Assembly: GCF_009695605.1 (NCBI RefSeq)
Contig: NZ_VUNQ01000012.1
Span: 1 to 64,000, forward strand
Source: Tissierella pigra
Lineage (GTDB): Bacteria > Bacillota > Clostridia > Tissierellales > Tissierellaceae
DNA: 64,000 nucleotides
Direction: 5' to 3'
The position numbers and the translations under genes were made by a program. The notes under the pieces were generated by a model. That model searched no databases. It saw only the letters and a list, made by a program, of their open reading frames with translations, and was not told the origin of the DNA. The stretch's first letter is position 1. Each line of letters opens with the position of its first letter. Positions 37,100 to 44,664 of this stretch are shown in pieces.

Positions 37100-37369
37100 A
37101 TGTTCATTGGGAAAGTTGTCGGTAGCTTATGGGCTACTCGTAAGGATGAAAAATTAAATGGTTCAAAGTTTCTACTCATTGAAAAACAACTAAACAAACA
37201 TGAGGTGGATACTGCTCTAGTCGTTGCAGTTGATCGGGTAGGTGCTGGAATCGGAGAATCTGTACTGATTACGACTGGTAGCTCTGGTCGTCTGTCTTTT
37301 GATGGTAAAAGTATTCCTGTTGATATGGTTATTGTCGGTATTATAGATACAGTGGACTATCCAGAGTAA
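37100..37369 (+). CDS. eutN: Microcompartment vertex protein EutN
   Basis: Pentameric vertex protein of the EutN/CcmL family, 89 residues. It begins with the typical F-I-G-K-V-V-G-S-L-W-A-T-R-K and has D-R-V-G-A-G-I-G-E-S-V-L-I in the middle. One such protein closes the 12 corners of the shell. AAAGGAGC precedes the ATG. Confidence 0.94.
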   Translation: MFIGKVVGSLWATRKDEKLNGSKFLLIEKQLNKHEVDTALVVAVDRVGAGIGESVLITTGSSGRLSFDGKSIPVDMVIVGIIDTVDYPE

Positions 37370-37410
37370 TGATGAAAGTTGCTATTTATAAATAGAATGG
37401 AGTGAAATAA

Positions 37411-38496
37411 ATGGGTATAAATGAAATAATAATTTGGATTATGGCAATTATAATGGTCATAGGTGCAATTGACCGTTCACTGGGTAATAAAACTGGTTTA
37501 GGTCAACAATTTGAGGAAGGAATACTAGCAATGGGTTCTTTAGCACTTTCAATGGCGGGTATAATTGTTATAGCACCCAAGTTATCAGATTGGTTGAGTC
37601 CTATAGTGGTTCCATTATATAAATTGTTAGGAGCAGATCCAGCAATGTTTGCAGGAACTTTACTAGCAAATGATATGGGCGGGTTTTTCTTAGCACAACA
37701 GATGACTACTGACCCGCTAATTACACTTTTCTCAGGTGGTATTTTAGGAGCAATGATGGGAGCCACCCTTGTATTTACAATCCCAGTGGGATTAGGTATT
37801 ATCAGTAAGGAAGATACAAAATATCTGGCACAAGGAGTATTATGTGGTATTGTAACTATTCCAATCGGAGCATTAGTTGCGGGAATTGTAATGGGTATGC
37901 CAATAGTTAAAGTCTTTATGAATTTAATACCTATAATAGCTGTAGCGATTTTAATTTCAATTGGGCTATTTAAAATCCCTGAAGGAATGATTAAAGGGTT
38001 CAATATATTTGGGAAAATTATAGTAGCTGTTGCAGCCATTGGGTTAGCAATCGGCGGATTAGATTTGCTATTAGGTATTAAGATATTTGAAAATCAAGAT
38101 ACACTTGAAGTTGGATTCCAAACAGTTGGTAGTATTGCCATTACTTTAGCTGGTGCTTATGGATTGGTATTCTTGATTACAAAACTATTTAAGAAACCAT
38201 TGCTGAAACTAGGGCAATTGTTAGGAATGAATGATGTTGCTGCAGCAGGTCTAATTGCATCTCTTGCCAATAACATCGCCATGTTCCAAACAGTAAAGAG
38301 CATGGATAAACGTGGAAAGGTAATTAATATTGCTTTTGCAGTTTCAGCATCTTTTACATTTGGTGACCATTTAGGATTTACAGCTGGTGTTGCACCAGAA
38401 TTGATTGTTCCAATGATTATTGGTAAGTTAGTCGGTGGTATTTCTGCCATTTTTGTTGCTATATTTCTATCTAAGCGTGTCTTTAGGATTGAATAA
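37411..38496 (+). CDS. eutH: Ethanolamine transporter EutH
   Basis: Membrane protein of 361 residues with about ten hydrophobic segments, the ethanolamine permease or facilitator of the locus. Family segments seen are D-R-S-L-G-N-K-T-G-L-G, L-L-A-N-D-M-G-G-F, and F-A-V-S-A-S-F-T-F-G-D-H-L-G-F. A long complementary ORF on the other strand is an artefact of the hydrophobic codons. It is followed by eutQ. Confidence 0.94.
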   Translation: MGINEIIIWIMAIIMVIGAIDRSLGNKTGLGQQFEEGILAMGSLALSMAGIIVIAPKLSDWLSPIVVPLYKLLGADPAMFAGTLLANDMGGFFLAQQMTTDPLITLFSGGILGAMMGATLVFTIPVGLGIISKEDTKYLAQGVLCGIVTIPIGALVAGIVMGMPIVKVFMNLIPIIAVAILISIGLFKIPEGMIKGFNIFGKIIVAVAAIGLAIGGLDLLLGIKIFENQDTLEVGFQTVGSIAITLAGAYGLVFLITKLFKKPLLKLGQLLGMNDVAAAGLIASLANNIAMFQTVKSMDKRGKVINIAFAVSASFTFGDHLGFTAGVAPELIVPMIIGKLVGGISAIFVAIFLSKRVFRIE

Positions 38497-38538
38497 AGCT
38501 AATACTATAGAGATTTAAGTAGGGATGGAGGCAAGATA

Positions 38539-38994
38539 TTGAATATAGACAGATCAGAAATTGAAAATTTAGTTCGTAGTATCATAATGGAAGAATACAG
38601 TAATAAGTTAAATGATTCTTCAAAGAGACATGTTGATCCTAGTGGCGTAATGGCAATCTCGTTGCCGTTGTTTTCTGTAAGTGAAGAAGATCGACTGGAC
38701 ACAGGGAACCCTAACCATAAAGTGTATACAAAGGATTTAGTATCACTTACTGAAAGCCCTAGATTGGGTTGTGGCCTAATGGTAATGGAGGATACTACCT
38801 TCGACTGGACTTTAGGATATGATGAAATAGATTATATTATTGAAGGAACTCTGACTATTATCATAGATGGACGGCATATAACTGCCAATGCAGGAGAATT
38901 GATTTTGATTCCAAGGGGTTCAAGTATTCAGTTTTCAGTTGAAGGAAAGGCAAGTTTTATCTATATAACCTATCCAGCTGATTGGCAATCATAA
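38539..38994 (+). CDS. eutQ: Cupin protein EutQ
   Basis: Cupin-fold protein of 151 residues, last gene of the locus. The EutQ family has been linked to acetate kinase activity and compartment assembly. The cupin barrel spans about 60-150 with D-Y-I-I-E-G-T-L-T-I and I-P-R-G-S-S-I-Q-F. The N-terminal 20 residues (DRSEIENLVRSIIMEEY) are a typical targeting helix. Translation starts at TTG, fixed by GGAGG eight bases upstream. Confidence 0.92.
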   Translation: MNIDRSEIENLVRSIIMEEYSNKLNDSSKRHVDPSGVMAISLPLFSVSEEDRLDTGNPNHKVYTKDLVSLTESPRLGCGLMVMEDTTFDWTLGYDEIDYIIEGTLTIIIDGRHITANAGELILIPRGSSIQFSVEGKASFIYITYPADWQS

Positions 38995-38999
38995 ATTCT

Positions 39000-39044
39000 A
39001 AAAAGGCAAATTAATGGATTAAATATCATTAATTTGCTTTTTGT
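39000..39044 (+). terminator. Terminator of the ethanolamine operon
   Basis: GCAAATTAATG (39006-39016) pairs perfectly with CATTAATTTGC (39027-39037), followed by TTTTTGTT. Confidence 0.92.
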
Positions 39045-39129
39045 TATTAATATTTGTTACAATGGATTTAATAGCATATATTGATTTGGGGAAAAATAAA
39101 CAGGAATTTATGGAGGAAATTTAAGAAAA

Positions 39130-39573
39130 ATGAATTATAAAATAAAAAAGTTTAGTGAATTAACAACTAAAGAATTGTATGAAATATTAAAAGTAAGAGT
39201 AGAAGTTTTTGTTGTAGAACAGAATTGTATATATCAAGATTTAGATTCAAAAGATGAGGTATCTTTTCATGTGTTTTTAGAGGATAATAGTGAAATAATA
39301 GCATATTTAAGGGTTCTTCCAAAGGGTATATCATATCCAGAAACATCAATTGGTAGGGTACTGACAAAAAATCCCTATAGAAAAAAAGGACTGTCGAAAG
39401 AAATAGTACAAAAAGCAATAGATTTTATTATAGATACTTTGGAAGAAAAAGAAATTAAGATTTCTGCACAGGCATATCTGCAAAAATTTTATGAGAGTTT
39501 TGGATTTAAGTCAACATCTGATATATATCTAGAGGATGGAATAGAGCATATTGAAATGTTATATCAAAAGTAG
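39130..39573 (+). CDS. GNAT acetyltransferase, ElaA type
   Basis: Acetyltransferase of 147 residues that matches the ElaA subfamily: L-K-V-R-V-E-V-F-V-V-E-Q-N-C-x-Y-Q-D-L-D-x-K-D near the start and G-R-V-L in the middle. The acetyl-CoA loop reads R-K-K-G-L-S-K. A Y-E-S-F-G-F segment follows. The substrate is unknown. It is a single gene after the eut terminator with a GGAGGAAATT site. Confidence 0.88.
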   Translation: MNYKIKKFSELTTKELYEILKVRVEVFVVEQNCIYQDLDSKDEVSFHVFLEDNSEIIAYLRVLPKGISYPETSIGRVLTKNPYRKKGLSKEIVQKAIDFIIDTLEEKEIKISAQAYLQKFYESFGFKSTSDIYLEDGIEHIEMLYQK

Positions 39574-39698
39574 GATTATAGCATGGAGACAAAAATAAGT
39601 AGAAAGTCGATAAAATTTGATAATATATGATAGTTTAAGTGATAACAGGGCTATGAATATAAGTAGGATAATATACGGCGAAAAATATGGAGGTTCTT

Positions 39699-40193
39699 AT
39701 GTACGAAGAAAAGATAATTAAAGAAATGAAAGAAGTATTTACAGAAATACCTTTTGGGATAGATCATACTCTTAAGGTATTGGAAAACGCAGAAGAAATA
39801 ATGAAGGGTGAGAATGTAGAAGGAGAAGAAAAGGAAATAATTACAATTGTGGCTATATTGCATGATATTGGTGCAGTTGAAGCTCAAAAAAAGTATAGTT
39901 CAATTGATGGCGAATATCAAGAAAAAGAAGGGCCAGCAGTAGCACAAAAAATATTAGAAAAAGTAGGCTATGACAAAAACATTGACAGGATACTATTTAT
40001 AATTGCTAATCATCATACCCCTTCTAAAATTAATGGGATTGATTTTCAAATACAATGGGAAGCAGATTTATTGGAAAATTTAACAGTTATGGATATACAG
40101 AAAGAACAGAATGAAATAAAGAAATGTATTGATGAAAACTTCAAAACAAATACAGGAAAAAACATTGCATATAAACGTTTTATTTTAGAATAG
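39699..40193 (+). CDS. HD-domain hydrolase
   Basis: Metal-dependent phosphohydrolase of the HD superfamily, 164 residues. H-T-L-K-V is the first histidine site (about 22), L-H-D-I-G the HD pair (about 54-55), and N-H-H the third site (about 103-105). The substrate is unknown; small HD proteins often act on nucleotides. ATG 39699 is preferred because the upstream in-frame ATG (39687) overlaps the GGAGG ribosome site. Confidence 0.85.
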   Translation: MYEEKIIKEMKEVFTEIPFGIDHTLKVLENAEEIMKGENVEGEEKEIITIVAILHDIGAVEAQKKYSSIDGEYQEKEGPAVAQKILEKVGYDKNIDRILFIIANHHTPSKINGIDFQIQWEADLLENLTVMDIQKEQNEIKKCIDENFKTNTGKNIAYKRFILE

Positions 40194-40206
40194 TTGCTAT
40201 TAATAC

Positions 40207-40235
40207 TTGTTAAATATATATAACTATGCTATAAT
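40207..40235 (+). promoter_or_regulatory. Promoter of the erm leader
   Basis: TTGTTA (40207-40212) and TATAAT (40230-40235) are spaced 17 bp, with TGC directly before the -10 as an extended element. It is near consensus. Confidence 0.8.
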
Positions 40236-40266
40236 GCTTTTAATTAATAGAAAGGAGAGTTGCAAG

Positions 40267-40311
40267 ATGGGTATAGCTTCAATAAGAATTCGTAATTTAG
40301 TTGTTAAATAA
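40267..40311 (+). CDS. Leader peptide of the erm gene
   Basis: A 14-codon ORF, MGIASIRIRNLVVK, behind AAAGGAGAG. It lies 32 bases after the promoter and 340 bases before erm. It contains R-I-R, an Arg-x-Arg motif of the kind at which macrolides stall ribosomes. The last codons can pair with downstream RNA (TTTAGTTG with CAACTAAA), so a stalled ribosome would change the fold. Confidence 0.75.
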   Translation: MGIASIRIRNLVVK

Positions 40312-40433
40312 ATACAACTAAATAAAATTAATATAAGGTAATCTGCCTAAAAATTAGGTTTTATTTATCATACCTTGTATTAGTGGATTCTAATAGTGAA
40401 AAACCCATGCAGCTAACTATATTTTAATTTATT

Positions 40434-40458
40434 ATATCCTTAAAATAGGATATTTTTT
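40434..40458 (+). terminator. First terminator in the erm leader
   Basis: ATATCCT, loop TAAAAT, AGGATAT, then TTTTT. Confidence 0.8.
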
Positions 40459-40552
40459 GAGCTTTTTTATAACAGCTAAAAGATTATAATTTATCAAGTA
40501 AATTTATTATTTGATATAAATTTTGTATAAAAAAATATTGTTGAATTTATAG

Positions 40553-40591
40553 AGCTATAGATGGATAGTTTATTCATTTATAGCTTTTTTT
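40553..40591 (+). terminator. Second terminator in the erm leader
   Basis: A 14-pair stem (40553-40566 with 40572-40585, with G-U pairs) followed by seven T. It ends about 60 bases before the erm start, so transcription must read through it. Confidence 0.85.
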
Positions 40592-40653
40592 GTTGTCATG
40601 GATTATTCAATATACATGAATCCACATCAAATATTTTTAAGGTGGTGGATTTA

Positions 40654-41532
40654 ATGTTAAATAAAGATAATCAGATAAAATTACAGTACTCACAAAATTT
40701 TTTATACAGCAAAAAACTAGTGTCCGATTTAATAGGTCAAAGCAATATATGTAAAGATGATATTGTTATAGAGATTGGAGGAGGTAGAGGTATTATCACC
40801 GAACAATTAGTAAAAAAGTGTAAGAAAGTATATGTTATAGAATATGATTTCAACTTATATAAAAGTCTAAAGGATAAGTTCTATGATATAAAAAATGTGG
40901 AAATAATTCATGGAGACTTCTTAGAATTTGAGTTGCCGAAAGAATATAGATATAAGATTTTTTCTAATATTCCTTACAATATTACTTCAGCTATTTTATC
41001 AAAATTAATATTTGCTGACAATCCTCCTGATGATATATATATTATACTTCAAAAGGAAGCAGCAGAAAAATATGCTGGTAAACCTTATGATGGAGAAAGT
41101 ATGCGTTCTTTACTTCTTAAACCATATTTTGATTTTGAAATTATAAGGAATCTTAAGAGAACAGATTTCAATCCAGTTACTAGTGTCGATAGTGTATTTT
41201 TACAAATTAAAAAAAGAGAGAATAGACTAATAAGAAAGGATAAAGGAAACTTATACTCTGATTTTATTGCATACATCTTTAGTAATACAGGTAAAGATAT
41301 GAAACTTAGATGTAAACATATATTTTCTTATAAACAGATTAAACGGCTATCCAATGATATAGGTTTTAAAATGACAGATAGTCCAACTTGTTTAAGTTAT
41401 GAACAATGGTTAAAGGTGTTCCAATATTTCGTAATAGGTGTATCAGATGAAAAGAAAAAATTGGTCAATAACTCATATTCAAAGCTAATGAAAGAGCAAG
41501 ATAAAATAGATAAATTATATCGCAGTAGATAG
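40654..41532 (+). CDS. erm: 23S rRNA adenine N6-methyltransferase, Erm family
   Basis: Methylates A2058 of 23S rRNA, giving resistance to macrolides, lincosamides and streptogramin B. It is 292 residues. The SAM loop is I-E-I-G-G-G-R-G (about 34-41) and the catalytic motif is N-I-P-Y-N-I (about 105-110), as in Erm enzymes rather than KsgA. ATG 40654 with AAGGTGGTG is the start; an in-frame ATG at 40561 lies inside the terminator hairpin and is not used. Leader peptide and two terminators suggest induction by transcription attenuation. I cannot assign it to a named erm class. Confidence 0.9.
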   Translation: MLNKDNQIKLQYSQNFLYSKKLVSDLIGQSNICKDDIVIEIGGGRGIITEQLVKKCKKVYVIEYDFNLYKSLKDKFYDIKNVEIIHGDFLEFELPKEYRYKIFSNIPYNITSAILSKLIFADNPPDDIYIILQKEAAEKYAGKPYDGESMRSLLLKPYFDFEIIRNLKRTDFNPVTSVDSVFLQIKKRENRLIRKDKGNLYSDFIAYIFSNTGKDMKLRCKHIFSYKQIKRLSNDIGFKMTDSPTCLSYEQWLKVFQYFVIGVSDEKKKLVNNSYSKLMKEQDKIDKLYRSR

Positions 41533-41658
41533 ATACAGATAGAAAATTAGCTTTATATAAATAAAATTTTAAATAATTGTTAGATACATCAATATGATAA
41601 AAATATTATTAGTATTAAATAGGGTAGCTTGTGAAATATTCTAGTTCCATAATTTAAC

Positions 41659-41687
41659 TTGACATGATTATCAAACTAATATAGAAT
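41659..41687 (+). promoter_or_regulatory. Promoter of the marR-flavodoxin operon
   Basis: TTGACA (41659-41664), 17-bp spacer, TAGAAT (41682-41687). The -10 lies inside the 44-bp palindrome, which fits repression by bound MarR protein. Confidence 0.85.
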
Positions 41688-41724
41688 AAAATAAAGGTAA
41701 TATATTACCTTTATTTTATTCTAT
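41681..41724. promoter_or_regulatory. 44-bp perfect palindromic operator
   Basis: Each half is 22 bases (41681-41702 and 41703-41724) and the match is exact with no spacer. It begins at the -10 box and ends 10 bases before the marR start, so the presumed ligand is the MarR protein itself. Confidence 0.85.
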
Positions 41725-41734
41725 GGAGGTTAGT

Positions 41735-42202
41735 ATGAAAGAATTAGAAAAATTATATGATATTGATAAAAGGTATCGTATTTTTGGAATGATATTTTTA
41801 TTATCCAATAAGCTGGAGACCATTGGAAATAGTTTCCTTGGTGAACTTACTACTAAGCAATGGTTCTTTATGCTGACATTAACAACTTTTTTCGAAAGCC
41901 CTCCCACACTTAGTCAATTGGCTAAACAAATGGGAACATCTCACCAGAATTCAAAACAATTGGCCATAAGACTTCAAGAAAAGGGTTTTTTAACTATTGA
42001 GAAAGATCAATTGGATAATCGAGCGATACGAATATTTCCTACAAAGAAGATGGAGGAATATGTAAGAGTACGCCAAGATAAAGATCATAAATTTATTGAA
42101 GATTTTTTTAGAGTGTTAAAAGACAGAGAGATTAAAGAACTTGATGAAATATTATTTAGGTTGATGGATAGTATCCAAAATATTGAAGAGAAATTATCTT
42201 GA
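41735..42202 (+). CDS. MarR-family transcriptional regulator
   Basis: Winged-helix repressor of 155 residues. The recognition region is L-S-Q-L-A-K-Q-M-G-T-S-H-Q-N-S-K-Q-L (about 66-83) and the wing D-N-R-A-I-R-I-F. MarR proteins dissociate from DNA when they bind small ligands or are oxidised. ATG 41735 is chosen because TGGAGG at 41724 is its ribosome site; an upstream ATG at 41723 overlaps that site. Cotranscription with a flavodoxin-like gene suggests redox or xenobiotic control, and the palindrome indicates autoregulation. Confidence 0.9.
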   Translation: MKELEKLYDIDKRYRIFGMIFLLSNKLETIGNSFLGELTTKQWFFMLTLTTFFESPPTLSQLAKQMGTSHQNSKQLAIRLQEKGFLTIEKDQLDNRAIRIFPTKKMEEYVRVRQDKDHKFIEDFFRVLKDREIKELDEILFRLMDSIQNIEEKLS

Positions 42203-42230
42203 TTTTGAGGGGAATAGGAGATGATAGTAT

Positions 42231-42764
42231 ATGAACAATATAGCTATAGTATATAAATCTAAATATGGCAGTACTAAAAAATATGCTCAATGGATAGCAG
42301 AAGAAACTAAAGGAGATTTATTTGAGTGTTCAGAAATAGATATTAATAAATTAAGGACATATGATACTATTATTTATGGTGGTGGATTATATGCAAGTGG
42401 AATTGCTGGAATTTCTATCATAACTAAAAATTTTGAGGTACTAAAAGATAAGGAAATAATAGTTTTTACTGTAGGATTAGCCTCAACTGATAGAGAAGAA
42501 GTTTTTATTCCAATTACAGAAAAGTGGTTTTCACAGGAAATGCGGGAAAATATAAAATTTTTTCATCTACGTGGTAGTATTGATTATAAGAAATTAGGAA
42601 TAATACATAAATCCATGATGGCAATGCTAAAGACTGTAATTTCTAGGAAAGATTCTAATGAGTTATCAGACGATGATAAAGAACTTTTGTCTACTTATGG
42701 AAAAAAAGTAGATTTTACAGAGAAAAATACTATAACACCTTTGTTATTATTTTTAAAAAACTAA
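42231..42764 (+). CDS. Flavodoxin-domain protein
   Basis: FMN-binding electron carrier of 177 residues with the flavodoxin-type loop Y-K-S-K-Y-G-S-T-K-K-Y (about 8-18), then Y-G-G-G-L-Y-A-S-G near 50. It resembles HemG/flavodoxin-domain proteins that reduce oxidised substrates. It follows marR by 28 bases in one operon and is followed by a bidirectional terminator. Confidence 0.88.
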   Translation: MNNIAIVYKSKYGSTKKYAQWIAEETKGDLFECSEIDINKLRTYDTIIYGGGLYASGIAGISIITKNFEVLKDKEIIVFTVGLASTDREEVFIPITEKWFSQEMRENIKFFHLRGSIDYKKLGIIHKSMMAMLKTVISRKDSNELSDDDKELLSTYGKKVDFTEKNTITPLLLFLKN

Positions 42765-42837
42765 GGTGGGAACTTAATTAAAACAATTTAAGATAGACAG
42801 AAAAGATTAGGTTTTATTTTAGTAGTTTAGTATAAAT

Positions 42838-42880
42838 TAAGGGGCAAAATCAGTGACAAACACTATTTTGACCCTTTTAG
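42838..42880. terminator. Bidirectional terminator
   Basis: AAGGG-gc-AAAAT-c-AGTG pairs with CACT-a-TTTTG-a-CCCTT, with T on both sides. It separates the flavodoxin gene (plus) from the ABC exporter (minus). Confidence 0.8.
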
Positions 42881-42909
42881 TTATTGTTTATAGTAAGATA
42901 AGATCTATT

Positions 42910-44664
42910 TTATGGTAGTTTCTGAAATTGACTCATATACAAACTTTCATAAAAACCTTTCTTTATCATTAATTCATCATGAGTACCCTGTTCAACAATA
43001 GCTCCATTATTCATAACAAGGATTAAATCTGCATTTCTAATTGTAGATAGACGGTGAGCAATAACAAAGCTTGTTCTGCCTTTCATAATATTCTTCATGG
43101 CAGTTTGTAGCATTGACTCAAGTCTTGTATCTACCGAACTTGTTGCTTCATCAAGGATTAAAATAGATGGATCTGCCAAGAACGCTCTTGCTATAGTTAA
43201 TAATTGTTTCTCTCCAGCAGATATATTGGAAGATTCCTCATTTAATATCATATCATAGCCATCTGGCTGTGTCTTAATAAAGTGATGTACATTTGCCATT
43301 TTAGCAGCATTTATAATATCTTCCCTAGTTGCATTTTCATTACCATACTTGATATTATCAGCAATACTTCCATTAAACAACCATGTATCTTGTAAAACCA
43401 TACCAAAAATAGAACGAAGTTCATCTCTGCTCATATCTTTTATGTTTACACCATCTACTTTAATAGCACCACTATTTACATCATAGAAACGCATTAAAAG
43501 GTTAATCAGTGTTGTTTTCCCAGCACCTGTAGGCCCTACAACTGCTACCATTTGACCACTTTTAACATCTAAATTCAAATCCTTAATTAATATATTATCT
43601 TTCGTATAACCAAAAGATACATCTTCAAAAGTAACATTTCCTTTTAAATCTTTAATTTTAAGAGGTTTAACTAACTCTGGTATTTCTTCTTCTGCTTCAA
43701 GAAAATCGAAGACCCTTCTTGAGGCAGCAATGGCAGACTGAATAGCTGATGATAGTTGAGTTACTTGTTCCAGTGGTTCGTTTAACTGCCACATATAACG
43801 TATAAATGCTTGAAGCTGTCCCACAGTTATTGCACCAGAAATTACAAAAGTTACTCCTACAAAAATAACTGATACCATTGCAATATAAGTAACTAAGGAT
43901 ATTAATGGTGACATAAGCCCTGATACAAATTGTGCCTTAAATCCATTTTCGGCTAGATTATTATTAATTTTTTTAAATTCCTCAATAGATTCTGCTTGTT
44001 TCCCATATAATTTAATCTCTGTTAAACCTGTATATCTTTCTTGAATATATCCATTTAAAGTTCCTAAGGCATTTTGCTGATTCTCAAACATAACATTAGA
44101 ACGTTTTACAATGAATCTCATTATAAAGATACTACATGGAACAATTAAAATAGCTATTATAGCCATAGTAGGATTAATGTAAAACATTAAGGAAACAGCT
44201 AAAGTTATGGATAAAACCGAACTTAATATTCTAGATAAAGATTGCTGTAAGGCATTTGATATTGTATCTATATCATTAGATATAATACTTAAAATATCTC
44301 CAACTGTACGATTATCAAAATAACTAATTGGAAGTTTTGTAATCTTCTTTTGAACTTCATTTCTTAAATCACGCATAGTATTTTGAATACCATCAGTTAA
44401 AAAATATTGAGATAAAAATCCACAAGTTATATTTCCTATATAGATAGCAAATAATATTTTTAAAATCTTAAGGATATAGGAAAAACTAATGGCTGCTCCA
44501 GGAATATTATTAGCAATATTAGCAACATCATCCTTTAATCTAGTTGTAATCAATCCTTCTACCATTGGTGCTGCTGCTAGAAAGCCTGAATATATAACTA
44601 AGAGAAGAATTGAAGCTATAAAAAATTTCAAATAGGGTTTCATATAAGGGTATAATTTTTTCAT
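42910..44664 (-). CDS. ABC multidrug exporter, second subunit
   Basis: Half-transporter of 584 residues: six membrane helices (1-300) then an ATPase domain. Walker A is G-P-T-G-A-G-K-T-T (about 377-385) and Walker B is I-L-I-L-D-E-A-T-S-S with the catalytic Glu. The signature reads N-I-S-A-G-E rather than L-S-G-G-Q. It overlaps the upstream ABC gene by four bases, so the two form a heterodimeric exporter of the BmrCD/EfrAB type. Likely substrates are drugs. A terminator lies downstream. Confidence 0.93.
   Translation of the reverse strand: MKKLYPYMKPYLKFFIASILLLVIYSGFLAAAPMVEGLITTRLKDDVANIANNIPGAAISFSYILKILKILFAIYIGNITCGFLSQYFLTDGIQNTMRDLRNEVQKKITKLPISYFDNRTVGDILSIISNDIDTISNALQQSLSRILSSVLSITLAVSLMFYINPTMAIIAILIVPCSIFIMRFIVKRSNVMFENQQNALGTLNGYIQERYTGLTEIKLYGKQAESIEEFKKINNNLAENGFKAQFVSGLMSPLISLVTYIAMVSVIFVGVTFVISGAITVGQLQAFIRYMWQLNEPLEQVTQLSSAIQSAIAASRRVFDFLEAEEEIPELVKPLKIKDLKGNVTFEDVSFGYTKDNILIKDLNLDVKSGQMVAVVGPTGAGKTTLINLLMRFYDVNSGAIKVDGVNIKDMSRDELRSIFGMVLQDTWLFNGSIADNIKYGNENATREDIINAAKMANVHHFIKTQPDGYDMILNEESSNISAGEKQLLTIARAFLADPSILILDEATSSVDTRLESMLQTAMKNIMKGRTSFVIAHRLSTIRNADLILVMNNGAIVEQGTHDELMIKKGFYESLYMSQFQKLP

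Noticed and set aside
37503-38039. A 178-residue ORF on the minus strand inside eutH
   Set aside because: It is complementary to a clear transporter gene, has Pro/Ile/Ala-rich composition from inverted hydrophobic codons, and has no plausible ribosome site.
40561-40653. A longer erm product starting at ATG 40561
   Set aside because: That ATG lies within the terminator hairpin, has no ribosome site, and would add 31 residues absent from Erm proteins.
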